A stretch of 64,000 bases of DNA, from the NCBI GenBank assembly GCA_963751665.1, contig CAVVVF010000001.1, positions 620,001 through 684,000 on the forward strand. The letters are read 5' to 3'. Position numbers and translations under genes: made by a program. Shown piece by piece: positions 8,874 through 17,704 of the stretch. The notes under the pieces are model-generated. The model did not search any database. It was not told the DNA's origin and saw only the letters and a list, made by a program, of their open reading frames with translations. This stretch comes from AC-69 sp963751665 (GTDB lineage: Bacteria; Actinomycetota; UBA4738; HRBIN12). Numbering within the stretch: position 1 is the stretch's first letter; each line of letters begins with the position of its first letter.

Positions 8874-9279
8874 CGCCCTCCCCCGACAGCCATTCGTCGA
8901 CGCCCTGGTTGGCGAGCCGATCCGCCTCCTTGTTCAGTTCTCTTGGAACGTGCTCGTAGCTCACCCGAACGAAGGCCTTCGCCGTGGCGCGGACCTGCGT
9001 GTGCAGGCGTTGGAGGGTCGGGTTCTTCACCCGGAACCGCCCGGACAGCTGCTCGATGAGCAACTTGCTGTCCGAGCGGAGCAGCACATCGGTGGCGCCC
9101 AGCTCCTTCGCCCGTTTGAGGCCCTCCAGCGCCGCGGTGTACTCGGCCACGTTGTTCGTCGCGATGCCGATCCCTCGGGCGATGCGGTCCACCACCCGGC
9201 CACGGGGCGTCGTGATCACGACGCCGATCCCGGCCGGACCGGGGTTGCCGCGCGCAGCCCCGTCGCAGGAGACGATCAG
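8821..9279 (-). CDS. RNase HI-like protein, apparently started at a CTG codon
   Basis: Single-domain RNase H fold, 152 residues. The four family acidic positions are visible: Asp in CDGAARGNPGPAG, Glu in NNVAEYTAALEG, Asp in LRSDSKL and Asp in KEADRLAN. Such proteins cut RNA in RNA-DNA hybrids. The first catalytic Asp lies upstream of the only standard start codon in this frame (GTG at 9219). Between the preceding in-frame stop and that GTG only CTG codons could serve, and the CTG at 9279 overlaps the stop of the upstream zinc-ribbon gene as CTGA. I therefore extend the gene to it. A lost base that removes a normal start is the alternative, since indels are common here. Confidence 0.8.
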   Translation of the reverse strand: MIVSCDGAARGNPGPAGIGVVITTPRGRVVDRIARGIGIATNNVAEYTAALEGLKRAKELGATDVLLRSDSKLLIEQLSGRFRVKNPTLQRLHTQVRATAKAFVRVSYEHVPRELNKEADRLANQGVDEWLSGEGASWSPPERAPSLWEEPE

Positions 9280-9986
9280 GCGAAGACGACGATCCGCCGG
9301 CAGTACTCACACCTCTTCACGCCGTCGGTGTGCTTCAGGCGGTCCAGCTCCATCGCGGAGAGCTTCTCGTGACATGCCTGGCACACCCCGTCCACCAATG
9401 CCGCGACGGCCACGCCCCGCTTCTGCCGCCGGAGGTCCTCGTAGAGCTCGAGCAGCTCGTCGTCGAACTCGGGCACCAGCTTCTCGCGAGCGGCTCGCTT
9501 GTCGGCCAGCTCGGCCTCGATCCGCGCGAGCTCTCGGACGGCCTCGCCTCCCACCGACTCGAGATTGGCCCTGGCCTGCTGAACGACCGTGGCGGACGCC
9601 ACCGCCCTGGCTTCGAGGTCGTCCTTGCGGACCATCTGCTCGAGGAGCTCGTCCTCGGACCTGGAGCGGCGTTCCTTCAGCGAGGAGATCTCGTGTTGGA
9701 GGGCCTCCATCTCCTTCATGTTGGCGATGCTGCCGTCGTACAGCCGCTTCTCGTCGGCCTCGGCCTTGCGGGTCATCGAGTCGATCTCCCGCTCCAGGCG
9801 CTGCTGCTCCCGGACCACCGCATCGACGCCCAGCCGGAGCTCCCCCAGGCCCCCCTCCGACTCCTCCATGGCCGTCCGGGCCTCCGACAGCGCCTTGCCC
9901 TCCTCGAGCTGGCGCTTCCGAGCTTCCAGCCGATCGATCGCAGTGTCGAGCTCCTGGAGTTCGAGCAGCCGATCCAAGCCACGCAT
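9276..9986 (-). CDS. Coiled-coil zinc-ribbon protein (C4-type, DUF164/zf-RING_7 group)
   Basis: 236 residues, mostly a long charged coiled coil (about 5-180), followed by a C4 zinc ribbon made of CQACH and CEYC pairs near the C-terminus. The family is widespread in actinobacteria and often sits next to an RNase H-like gene, as here. The biochemical role is unknown; nucleic-acid binding is inferred from the ribbon. The ATG lies seven bases after a TACGCT element, consistent with a leaderless mRNA. The stop overlaps the start of the RNase H-like gene, so the two form an operon. Confidence 0.85.
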   Translation of the reverse strand: MRGLDRLLELQELDTAIDRLEARKRQLEEGKALSEARTAMEESEGGLGELRLGVDAVVREQQRLEREIDSMTRKAEADEKRLYDGSIANMKEMEALQHEISSLKERRSRSEDELLEQMVRKDDLEARAVASATVVQQARANLESVGGEAVRELARIEAELADKRAAREKLVPEFDDELLELYEDLRRQKRGVAVAALVDGVCQACHEKLSAMELDRLKHTDGVKRCEYCRRIVVFA

Positions 9987-10056
9987 GGCACGAAGCGTAG
10001 CCGACGACCATGGGAACGAAGTCGGCTTGACGTGTTCCGCGGGGGCCGCTGGCCCC

Positions 10057-12118
10057 CTAGGACAGCGTGAGCTGCTCGGGCTGGGGCGAGGGCGGCGCCA
10101 CCCGACGAGCCTCGTGGGGCGTGGCCCGGCCCACCCCGAAGCGTCGAGCCAGCCCCTGCACCCGTCCCGCCACCTCTTCCTGGTATGCCGTGGGCGCGTA
10201 GGCCCCGGCCCCGTACAGCTCCTGGTATCGAGGGACGAGCTCCGGGTGCCGGTCTTGGAGCCAGGCCATGAACCACTCCCGGGATCCGCCCTTTCGAAGG
10301 TGCAGCACGATGGGCACGATGTGGGTGGCGCCGGCGTCGGCGATGGCCCGGACCGTGTCGCGGATGGCCTCGTCGGTGTCCGACAGGAACGGGACGATCG
10401 GCGCCATCAACACGCCGCACGGGACCCCGGCGTCGTTGATCGCCCGGACCGCTTCGAGGCGTCGCAACGGGCTGGGCGTCCCCGGCTCGAGCACCCGCCA
10501 CAGGTCCTCGTCGACCGAGCCCACCGAGAAGTTGGTGGCCACGTCGGTGACGGCGGCAGATTGGACCAGCAGGTCGAGGTCCCTCAGGATCAGCGTCCCC
10601 TTCGTCAGGATGGAGAACGGGTTGGCGAAGTCGCGGAGGCCCTCGATGATCCCCCGCATCAGCCGGTACCGTCCCTCGGCTCGCTGGTAGGTGTCGACGT
10701 TGGTGCCCATGGCGATGTGCTCTCCCGCCCACTTCGGTTGGCCGAGCTCCTTCCGAAGGAGCTCGGGTGCGTTCACCTTGACCACGATCCTGGTGTCGAA
10801 GTCGCGCCCGTAGTCCAGATCGAGGTAGGTGTGGGTCTTGCGAGCGAAACAGTTGTGGCTCACGACGCCATTCGCGATGAAATCGCCCGTCCCGGTCGTG
10901 ATGTCGTACATCGGAAGGTCGATCCCGAGCCGCTCGATCGAGACGACCCTGAGCGGAGTGTTGCCCTTGATCGCCTTCCCCGAGATGTCCCGCTTCCGAG
11001 TGATCGCCGGATCGACCGTGTGGAAGAACCGGAGGGCCTCCCGGAGGCCGCCAAGAAGCCGCACCGCCGTGAGCCCATTCGGCTGTGACGAGGTCTCGAT
11101 CCTGTACTGGAACGCCAACCGGTTCAACGCTGACGAGATCTGGTCGACGATCCCAGTGTCAGTGTTGGTCATCCGAAGGATTCCCCCGCTGTAGCTGCCT
11201 TCCGCGTCGAAGATGCCCGCGAGAAATCCCTTGGACCACTCGAGGGCCGGCTCAGTGGGCCACTTGATGAGCTCCCCGATCGCGCTGACATGGGCGAGAG
11301 CAGAGGTACGAATGGCGTACATAGGCTTGAAACCGCCGACAGCTTCCTGAAACATGAATTCCCGAGTGGAGATCCCGTGCTCGAAAAGGTACTCACGGGT
11401 TCGGCGGAGCGCCTCCATGTCGACGAGCGCAAGCCTGAAGCGGTGTACATTCCCGTGGACGCGTCCTGCGCGCGCATATGCATATGAGCCCAGATGCCCA
11501 TCGCCGCGGATCATCCCGCACAGATATCCGCCTTGATAGTCCGCGCCCTTATCGGGCCTCGTGGCGAAGTGCCCCGTACCCATAAGCTTGTTGTTCAATG
11601 TCAGATGGGGCCGTCGATCCGCGCCCTGCTCCGATCCCGTGACGTATTTCCAGCCCTCGGTCGCTGAGGAGCCGGTGGTCTCCACTGCTGATGAGCTCGG
11701 TTCCATCCTCCAGCGTGATGCGATATGCGGGCTTGACGGTCGACCAGTGCGCCTTGACGCCGGTCTTGACGTACCACCGGTAGTTCCCACTCCGGACCGT
11801 GCCGTAGATCTCGTCGCCGGGGCGGACGTCGGCAAGCGGCTTGGGCGGCCATCGCCCATCAGGATCGGCGTCTCACCACCCAGCGCAGTATGCACAGGCA
11901 TGACTGCATCCCCGATACGGGTTGATAGTCCATCGGAACGGCATCCGCGACGCGTCGGGGACGTGGTTGATGATCGACCGCGCGTGGACCTCGTAGAACG
12001 TCATGCCGCGGAACTCCGGCGTGTCGAACGTTCGGACCACGGCGCCTTGCTCGAACAGCGGGGTCGTCAGTCTGTCGTCCGCCGGCCGAACGTCGAGCCT
12101 GAGGTTGTCCCATCGCAT
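10057..12118 (-). CDS. Radical SAM protein of the Rv2578c family, interrupted by an intein (frameshifted)
   Basis: The N-extein (12118 down to 11888) reads to CSHACAY and the C-extein (10851 to 10057) resumes at CFARKTHTYLDLD. Splicing would restore the radical SAM cluster motif CSHACAYC and a host protein of about 340 residues. Substrate is unknown. Start: the ATG at 12118, giving the family-like N-terminus MRWD; an ATG further upstream is less likely. Three base shifts break the intein reading frame: about two bases lost at 11883, one lost near 11841, one gained near 11657. Downstream of them the frame is open to the end. These look like sequencing indels, because the translated pieces join into one normal intein. 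If real, the precursor could not splice. Confidence 0.85.
10852..11887 (-). mobile_element. Intein with LAGLIDADG-type homing endonuclease
   Basis: Protein-splicing element of about 346 residues once three small shifts are repaired. It begins with Cys1, then a splicing block A (ALGGETPILMGDG), block B (ISSGDHRLL), two endonuclease motifs (GYLCGMIRGDG and GFLAGIFDAEGS), and block F/G (MYDITTGTGDFIANG ... SHN) with the terminal Asn followed by Cys+1. All residues needed for splicing are present. Insertion is directly before the third cysteine of the host radical SAM cluster motif, a conserved-site position typical of inteins. Confidence 0.88.
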
Positions 12119-12185
12119 CGGGACCCCCGAGGATAGAACAACCCGCCACCGAAACACAAGTGCGTAATTCCAGGGCTGAAAGCCG

Positions 12186-13046
12186 CTACCCCACCGCAGC
12201 GTCCGGCGAGAGGTCGAACTCCATCCCCTCGCGGGCCAGGGCGACGTCCGCGACCTCGGGCCCGAGGTCGCGGACGCGCCCCAGCATGGACTCGAGCTGA
12301 TCGTCGCCGTGCATGGGGTCGTGATGGAACATCACCAGGCGCTCGACCCCTGCCAGCCCGGCGAAGGTCGCGACGTGCTCGGTGCTGGAGTGCCCCCATC
12401 CCACCCGGGCTGGGTATTCCTCCTCGGTGTACTGGCAGTCATGGACCAGCACGTCCGCTCGGTTGGCGATCGAGAATCCCGAGATCCATTCGGGCGAGAC
12501 GGAACGAAGGTCCGAGCCGAGGGCCGGCTCGTGATCGGTGAGGTAGGCGAGCGTCCGGCCCTGCTCCTCGATCCGATAGCCGACGGTTGGCCCCGAATGG
12601 ATGATCGGTTGCGACAGGATGGTGGCCGGCCCGATGGCCCACTCCCCCTGCGGCGCATCGTGGAACGTGACGCTCGAGGGCACGTCCGTCAGGTGCACGG
12701 GGAAGAGCGGCGGCGACAGGACGGTGGCGATCCGTTCGCCGAGCGACTGGACGGGCGAGGTCGGCCCCCAGATGTGCAGGTCGGTCCCCGGGTCCCAGAG
12801 TGGCATGAAGAACCCCAAGCCCTCCAGGTGGTCGAGGTGAAGGTGCGTGAGCAGGATGTCGATCCGCGTGGGACGGCGCCCGTCGAGCGAGAGGCCCAGC
12901 CCCCGGATGCCGGTCCCGGCGTCCAGGATCAACAAGGTGCCGTCGGACAGCGCGACCTCGATGCACGCGGTGTTGCCGCCGTAGCGGACGGTATCGGGAC
13001 CGGGCGTCGCCAGAGAGCCGCGAGACCCCCAGATCCTGGCCCGCAC
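12186..13046 (-). CDS. Metallo-beta-lactamase-fold hydrolase
   Basis: 286-residue single-domain MBL-fold protein. The metal motif THLHLDHLEG and later ligands (HSGP, DCQYTEEE, MFHHDP) are visible. The N-terminus (WGSRGSLATPGP) matches a group of MBL proteins found next to sensory or cyclic-nucleotide domains in many bacteria. The substrate is unknown. The GTG start follows the upstream PAS gene stop directly (TGAGTG) after a GAGGAGG box, so the two genes are co-translated and the PAS protein may control or accompany it. Confidence 0.85.
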   Translation of the reverse strand: MRARIWGSRGSLATPGPDTVRYGGNTACIEVALSDGTLLILDAGTGIRGLGLSLDGRRPTRIDILLTHLHLDHLEGLGFFMPLWDPGTDLHIWGPTSPVQSLGERIATVLSPPLFPVHLTDVPSSVTFHDAPQGEWAIGPATILSQPIIHSGPTVGYRIEEQGRTLAYLTDHEPALGSDLRSVSPEWISGFSIANRADVLVHDCQYTEEEYPARVGWGHSSTEHVATFAGLAGVERLVMFHHDPMHGDDQLESMLGRVRDLGPEVADVALAREGMEFDLSPDAAVG

Positions 13047-13457
13047 TCAGCCCTCCTCGTGCTTCCCCCAGAAAACGGTGACCCCGCCCACGAACTCATC
13101 GGCCCTCGCGTACAGCGGGAACGCGGTGGCCTCGACCACGCGCTCGACGCCGTCGGCGCTTCGGATGCGGAGGGTTCGATGAGCGGGCATCCGTTCCGTC
13201 AGCACGATCCCGAGGGGTGATTCGTCCAGGGTCACCGGCTTGCCCTCCAGGTCACGCGGCTCGAACGCCCTGGCCCAGTCCCCGAAAGTCACCGGCTCCG
13301 CCTCGTTGAACGGGCGCCCCAGGATCGCCCCCGCGGCCTCGTTGTAGAAGAGGAGCGTGCCCTCAGCGTCCACGATCAGCATCGGCGTCGCCAGCATGGA
13401 GGCGAGGTCGCGCGCCAGGATCAGCACGATGCTTCGCTGCTGGGTGGCCTCGCTCAC
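13047..13457 (-). CDS. Single PAS-domain protein
   Basis: 136 residues forming one PAS domain, with the typical opening in LIVDAEGTLLFYNEAAGAIL and no output domain. It probably binds a small ligand or partner and passes the signal to another protein; the overlapping downstream metallo-hydrolase is the obvious candidate (inference). The GTG start lies six bases after a TAGGCT box, so the transcript is probably leaderless. It is divergent from the secreted protein at 13.5 kb. Confidence 0.8.
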   Translation of the reverse strand: MSEATQQRSIVLILARDLASMLATPMLIVDAEGTLLFYNEAAGAILGRPFNEAEPVTFGDWARAFEPRDLEGKPVTLDESPLGIVLTERMPAHRTLRIRSADGVERVVEATAFPLYARADEFVGGVTVFWGKHEEG

Positions 13458-13512
13458 CTTCGAAGCCTAGCAACGATAGACTCTCTGCGCCCGTCTCATC
13501 CTCGAGCGACCC

Positions 13513-14793
13513 ATGCCGAACACCTCCGACACGAAGATGCGCGTGGCCCGCGTCGTCCTGGCAGCGGGGCTGGCCCTGGCCGCGGTGGGCGGGATCCAGG
13601 CGGCCGCGAAGGACTCGGCCACGACGCCGAGCGTCCTTGCCTACCGGGGCCTTGGTACCTGGGTGGACATCTACGACGCGGCGCTGTGGAACGATCCTTC
13701 GGCGGCCGTCCAGTCCATGCAGGCCGACGGGATCCGGACGATCTACCTCCAGAGCTCGAACTTCTCCCACGCCGACATCGTGTTCCCCCTTCGGATGGGT
13801 GAGTTCATCGACGCGGCGCACGAGGCCGGGATGCGGGTGGTGGCCTGGTACCTTCCCTCGCTCGCCCACGTCAAGGTCGACCTCCGGAAGTCGATGGCCG
13901 CGATCACCTTCCGCTCGGCCGCAGGGAGCGGGGTCGACTCGTTCGCTCTCGACGTCGAGTCCAGGGTGGTGACCGACCCGACCGTCCGAACGGCCAAGCT
14001 CATGGACCTGTCGCAGCGGATCCGCGACGCCGCGGGGCCGGGCTACCCGCTCGGGGCGATCACCCCCAACGCGGTGAGCCTGGCCAAGCCGACCACCTTC
14101 TGGCCCGACTTCCCGTACGCGTCGCTGACGCAGTACTACGACGTGTTCCTACCCATGTGCTACTCGGGCGCCGTCGCGGCGGGAGGGCAGGCCGTTCACG
14201 ACTACGCCGCGAACTGCGCCGACCTGGTTCGGGCCGGGGTCGGCGATCCCACGGTGCCCATCCACGAGATCGGCGGGGTCGCGGACAACTACGACGCGGC
14301 GGAGATCGAGGGGTTCGTGCACGCCGTCCGGGAGTACGGGCTGATGGGCGGGAGCCTGTACGACTTCATGACCACGGACGATCCTGCGGCCTGGGACCTG
14401 CTCAAGACCATCCCGGCCAATCCCCGGGAGTCGCCCGCCCTGCCGATGCCGGTCGGCTCGCCTGACGCGGTGGGCAACATCCCGCACGGCGATCGGACGC
14501 ATCCGAAGGAGGTCTTCTACCTGGCGCCCGGCGGGCCGGGGGCCTTCAACCTCGCGTATCAGGGATTCGACCTCGGATCCGGCGAGGTCGCGCTGTGGGT
14601 CAACTGGCAGCCGGTGAAGGCCATCGGCAAGGGACCGGCGGGCAAGTGGACGCGTACCCGGACGATCTCCATCGCCGATGAGCTCCTGCTGGACGACGCG
14701 CCGAACTTCATCGGCTTCACGGCCTCGGGCGACTACCCGACCTGGAGCACGTGGGGAGTTCGCGGCGTCACCCTGTCGCCTTCGGCAGTCTGA
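13513..14793 (+). CDS. Secreted protein with a glycoside-hydrolase-like barrel
   Basis: 426 residues with a signal peptide (about 1-31, hydrophobic core VVLAAGLALAAVGG). The mature part has the alternating pattern of a TIM barrel (GTWVDIYD, IRTIYLQSSN, RVVAWYLPS, SFALDVES, PMCYSG), like putative glycoside hydrolases, followed by a C-terminal beta-sandwich-like domain of about 110 residues. The substrate is unknown. A TAGACT element lies about 26 bases upstream, in the region divergent from the PAS gene. No frame problems are seen. Confidence 0.75.
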   Translation: MPNTSDTKMRVARVVLAAGLALAAVGGIQAAAKDSATTPSVLAYRGLGTWVDIYDAALWNDPSAAVQSMQADGIRTIYLQSSNFSHADIVFPLRMGEFIDAAHEAGMRVVAWYLPSLAHVKVDLRKSMAAITFRSAAGSGVDSFALDVESRVVTDPTVRTAKLMDLSQRIRDAAGPGYPLGAITPNAVSLAKPTTFWPDFPYASLTQYYDVFLPMCYSGAVAAGGQAVHDYAANCADLVRAGVGDPTVPIHEIGGVADNYDAAEIEGFVHAVREYGLMGGSLYDFMTTDDPAAWDLLKTIPANPRESPALPMPVGSPDAVGNIPHGDRTHPKEVFYLAPGGPGAFNLAYQGFDLGSGEVALWVNWQPVKAIGKGPAGKWTRTRTISIADELLLDDAPNFIGFTASGDYPTWSTWGVRGVTLSPSAV

Positions 14794-14816
14794 AGCGTCG
14801 GGCGTCACCGGTCCGT

Positions 14817-16002
14817 TCACAGAAGGGCTGCGCAGTACGGGTAGGGAACGAGGTTCTTCGGCCCGTCCGACAGCAAGGACGATCTCGTCGCCGAGCTTCA
14901 CCCCGTGGCGCCCGCCGACCTCGCCGGCGTAGACCTCGATCACGAGGGCCATGCCTTCCTCCAGGACCCGGTCGGGGTTCGGTTGTGGATCTCCCGGGTA
15001 GGCGACGCTCGGGCTCTCCTCCTCGAGCCCGATCCCGTGGATCATGCATTCGTACCGTTGCGGCAGGTACTTGGTCGGGAAGCCGTGGCGCTCGTTCGGC
15101 CAGCTCCCGGCACGTCACCCCGGGCGCACGAGGTCCTTCATCGCCTCCAGCCAGTCGTGGGACGCTCGATACGCTTCACGTTGCTCTGGTGTGGGGGAGG
15201 CGTCGCCGCACAGGAACGTCCGCGAGACGCAGAAGAAGTAGCCGCCGAGGCACACGGAGTCGGTGTCGACGTAGACGAGGTCGCCACGTTCGAGGGCCCG
15301 GGCGGTTGCCTCGGCACGCCAGGGGTTGGTGTTCGGGCCGGAGCAGACCGTGTTCGTGGCCAGGTGCTCGCCGCCGCCCGCAAGCAACGTGCCGGCAAGG
15401 ACCGCGAGCAACTCGCGTTCGCGTGACGCCGGGGCGGATGGCGGCTTCGAAGGCGCCGAGCATCTCCATCACCACCTGGCCGCCCATCGTCGAGCACCTC
15501 GATCTCCTCGGGCGTCTTGATCTCCCGCGCCTCCATCGTGATGCGGGGCGGAATCGAGGATCGAGATGCCGGCGGCTTGGAACGCGAGGAACGCCCGGCG
15601 TGCCGAGTCGATCGATCGCGAGTCGATCATCGGTCACGCCGAGCTCTCGCATGGCCGCCACCGTCTCCTGAGCGAAGGTGGCCGGCGTGCGAGCCGACGT
15701 CGTCGGTAGAACTCCCACGCGTGCATCGGGCGGACGTCGGCTTCGAGCTCGCCGAACAGGTGCATCGAGTTCGGGTGCTCGAAGAGGATCGGGAGGCCCT
15801 CTGCGGGGACCAGCGCGCATCGGACGAACGTCGTGTTGCTCCACACCGGCATGGCCGATGCTCCGGTCGCATACCTGACGTTCGGTTCGTTGAACAGCAG
15901 GCACGCCTCGACGTCGTGACGGCGCATCGCATCCTGGAGGCGAGCCAGCCTCCCCGCGCGCAGGCGCGCGAGATTTACGCCGTCCAGTCGGTCGCCGTCC
16001 AT
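14817..16002 (-). CDS. M24-family metallopeptidase (Xaa-Pro aminopeptidase-like), frameshifted
   Basis: About 395 residues if repaired. The N-terminal creatinase-like domain starts at the ATG at 16002 after a GAGGG box. The C-terminal pita-bread domain shows VYVDTDSVCLGGYF, the HGIGLEEES histidine segment and a final VIEVYAGEVGG glutamate region, as in M24 peptidases. The family removes N-terminal residues next to proline or splits related C-N bonds. The reading frame changes at several points (roughly 15.68, 15.56, 15.42, 15.1 and 14.88 kb), so as given the gene is broken. The number of shifts over 1.2 kb suggests poor sequence rather than simple decay. tRNA-Val lies just upstream. Confidence 0.75.
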
Positions 16003-16023
16003 CCCTCAGCCCCCAACTCGGAG

Positions 16024-16095
16024 TGGGCGCTGAAGGATTCGAACCTTCGACCTCTGCCTTGTAAGGGCAGCGCTCTACCGCTGAGCTAAGCGCCC
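16024..16095 (-). tRNA. tRNA-Val (anticodon TAC)
   Basis: A complete 72-nt cloverleaf. Acceptor GGGCGCT pairs with AGCGCCC, followed by discriminator A. The anticodon stem CTGCC/GGCAG encloses CTTACAA, giving anticodon TAC. The T-arm carries GGTTCGAATCC. The 3' CCA is not encoded. Confidence 0.95.
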
Positions 16096-16391
16096 GACAG
16101 CCATGCGGGCTCGACCGACTCGCCTCGAACGTGGCCGCAGGCTCGGCACACCACCTGGCCGAGCATCACCGAGAGCCTGCTGGCCCCGCAGGCCTCGCAC
16201 CGGTCCAGCTGCACGGCCCAGTCCGGCCGGTCCTCCTGGCACCTCGGGCAGACCAGGACCTGTTGTCCTCCAACCGCGGCGCGGACCCACTGCCGCTCCC
16301 GCTTGTCGGGATCGAACGTGGGCCGGCCGCACAGGAAGCACCTCGGCCGGGACGACTCGTCCGGGACGACCCTGGGGTCGATCGAGCTCAC
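16086..16391 (-). CDS. Small multi-CXXC zinc-ribbon protein
   Basis: 101 residues with four paired-cysteine motifs (CFLC, CPRC, CEAC, CRAC), so probably two zinc ribbons. No catalytic domain is seen and function is unknown. The GTG start at 16391 lies eight bases after a TATCCT box; a TTG three codons earlier overlaps that box. Its stop codon lies inside the first ten bases of the tRNA-Val gene on the same strand, so transcript and tRNA processing overlap. Confidence 0.65.
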   Translation of the reverse strand: MSSIDPRVVPDESSRPRCFLCGRPTFDPDKRERQWVRAAVGGQQVLVCPRCQEDRPDWAVQLDRCEACGASRLSVMLGQVVCRACGHVRGESVEPAWLSGA

Positions 16392-16433
16392 GGTCCCCAA
16401 GGATAGCCAGCGGGAGATGGCCCGACCGGGACT

Positions 16434-17144
16434 TCAACGCGCGGTCGTGAACGACTCCCCCGCACGGAACGAGCGCGTGCGACCCTCGCCCCGGACCATC
16501 GCCGTCCGGTTCCCGAACACGGTCCACCGGCTCCCGTCGCCCAGGATCGCGGTGCGTTCGTCGATGCCCACGAACCACCCGTCGCGGCGCACCCGGCGCA
16601 TCAGGAAGGGTCGCATCCCCGGGAAGTACCGGACCTTGTCCCAGTGCACGCCGAAGCTCGTGTTCGGAACGAGGCCCAGGCCGAGGAGCCACGTGCCGCC
16701 CAATCGCTCCTTCCCATCGGATGCGTGGCTTGCGACCATCGCGCCGGCGCTGCATCCGGCGAAGACGGCGCCTCGGTCAAGTGCCGCGAGCAGCCCGTCC
16801 CAGAACGGCGTCCCCTTGACCACGTCGGCGAGGTACCGGGGCTTTCCCCCGGAGAAGAAGACCATGCTCGCGTCGGCCACCTGGCCCGCGAACTCCTCAC
16901 GCATCGCGTCGGTTCGGTCTCTGAGCGGCACGATCCGGGCAGGCACGCCCATGGCCTCGTAATGCGCGAGGCCCATGGCGCCCCATCGGTCGAAGATGGC
17001 CTGGCCGTCGGGGAAGCTCGCGGTGGGGACGATGGCCACCGTGCCGTCGCCCTGCGCACCCTGAAGCGCGGCCCGTTCGACCTCCTCGGACCAGGGCTCG
17101 AACTCGCCGGAACCCATCAGCAGGAACGTGCGCCCCTCCGCCAC
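16434..17144 (-). CDS. S51-family serine peptidase (cyanophycinase/peptidase E-like)
   Basis: 236 residues with the S51 fold. The nucleophile elbow GCSAGAM holds the catalytic Ser, after the family segment FFSGGKPRYLADVV, and an LGLGLVPN segment follows. Members cleave Asp-X dipeptides or cyanophycin; which applies here cannot be told. The GTG start lies exactly six bases after TAGGCT, consistent with a leaderless mRNA. It is divergent from the repeat protein at 17.2 kb. Confidence 0.85.
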   Translation of the reverse strand: MAEGRTFLLMGSGEFEPWSEEVERAALQGAQGDGTVAIVPTASFPDGQAIFDRWGAMGLAHYEAMGVPARIVPLRDRTDAMREEFAGQVADASMVFFSGGKPRYLADVVKGTPFWDGLLAALDRGAVFAGCSAGAMVASHASDGKERLGGTWLLGLGLVPNTSFGVHWDKVRYFPGMRPFLMRRVRRDGWFVGIDERTAILGDGSRWTVFGNRTAMVRGEGRTRSFRAGESFTTAR

Positions 17145-17199
17145 GCCCGCAGCCTACATAGGATGTGGGGAACGAAGACCAAGACTGAGGAGGTGCGTC

Positions 17200-17655
17200 G
17201 TGGAGACCAACGGACACAGCACGGTACGGGTCGTGAGGGCCATCGAGGCGGCGGGCGATGTGACGCTGGAGCGGGCGCTGGTCGGGATGGTGAGTGGGCG
17301 CGACGTGCACCTCACGATGGCAGGTGCCGGGCCGGTCATCGCCTCCGGCCAGGTGTCCATCAACCAGGGCGGGTGCGGGCCCCTGATGGCCGGCGGCGAC
17401 GTCTCGATCCGTCAGGGAGGCTCCGGCCCGATCATCGCCAAGGGCGACGTGTCCATCGAGCAAGGCGGGTGCCAGAGCGTGATCGCCGCCGGTGGGGCGA
17501 CGCTCGGACGCCAGTCGTTCGTGGGGATGGTCCTGTCGCCTCGGATCGAGGTGCAGGAGGGCGCCAAGGTGCTGATGACCGTGCCGCAGGCCGCGGCGTT
17601 CGGGGCGGTCTTTGGCGTCGTGTTCGGGCTGCTGATCAGGGCGCGGAGGCGCTGA
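17200..17655 (+). CDS. Small membrane protein with six 16-residue tandem repeats
   Basis: 151 residues. Residues 12-107 form six consecutive 16-residue units; the clearest three follow GP(V/L/I)(I/M)A-x-G-(D/Q)-VSI-x-QGG(C/S). Such short hydrophobic/Gly repeats suggest a beta-solenoid. A hydrophobic C-terminal segment (about 128-145) followed by RARRR would anchor it in the membrane with a cytoplasmic tail. No function is known to me. The GTG at 17200 follows a GAGGAGG box at ideal spacing; a TAGGAT element lies at 17159-17164. Confidence 0.75.
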   Translation: METNGHSTVRVVRAIEAAGDVTLERALVGMVSGRDVHLTMAGAGPVIASGQVSINQGGCGPLMAGGDVSIRQGGSGPIIAKGDVSIEQGGCQSVIAAGGATLGRQSFVGMVLSPRIEVQEGAKVLMTVPQAAAFGAVFGVVFGLLIRARRR

Positions 17656-17704
17656 GGCTCCGGCGGCCCCAGAGGTAAGTCCTCGAATCGAAAGGACACG
17701 AGAG

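Noticed and set aside
10057..11901. The start at 11901 for the intein-containing gene
   Set aside because: That start lies inside the intein-extein junction frame and would omit the radical SAM N-extein, which is clearly present upstream in another frame.
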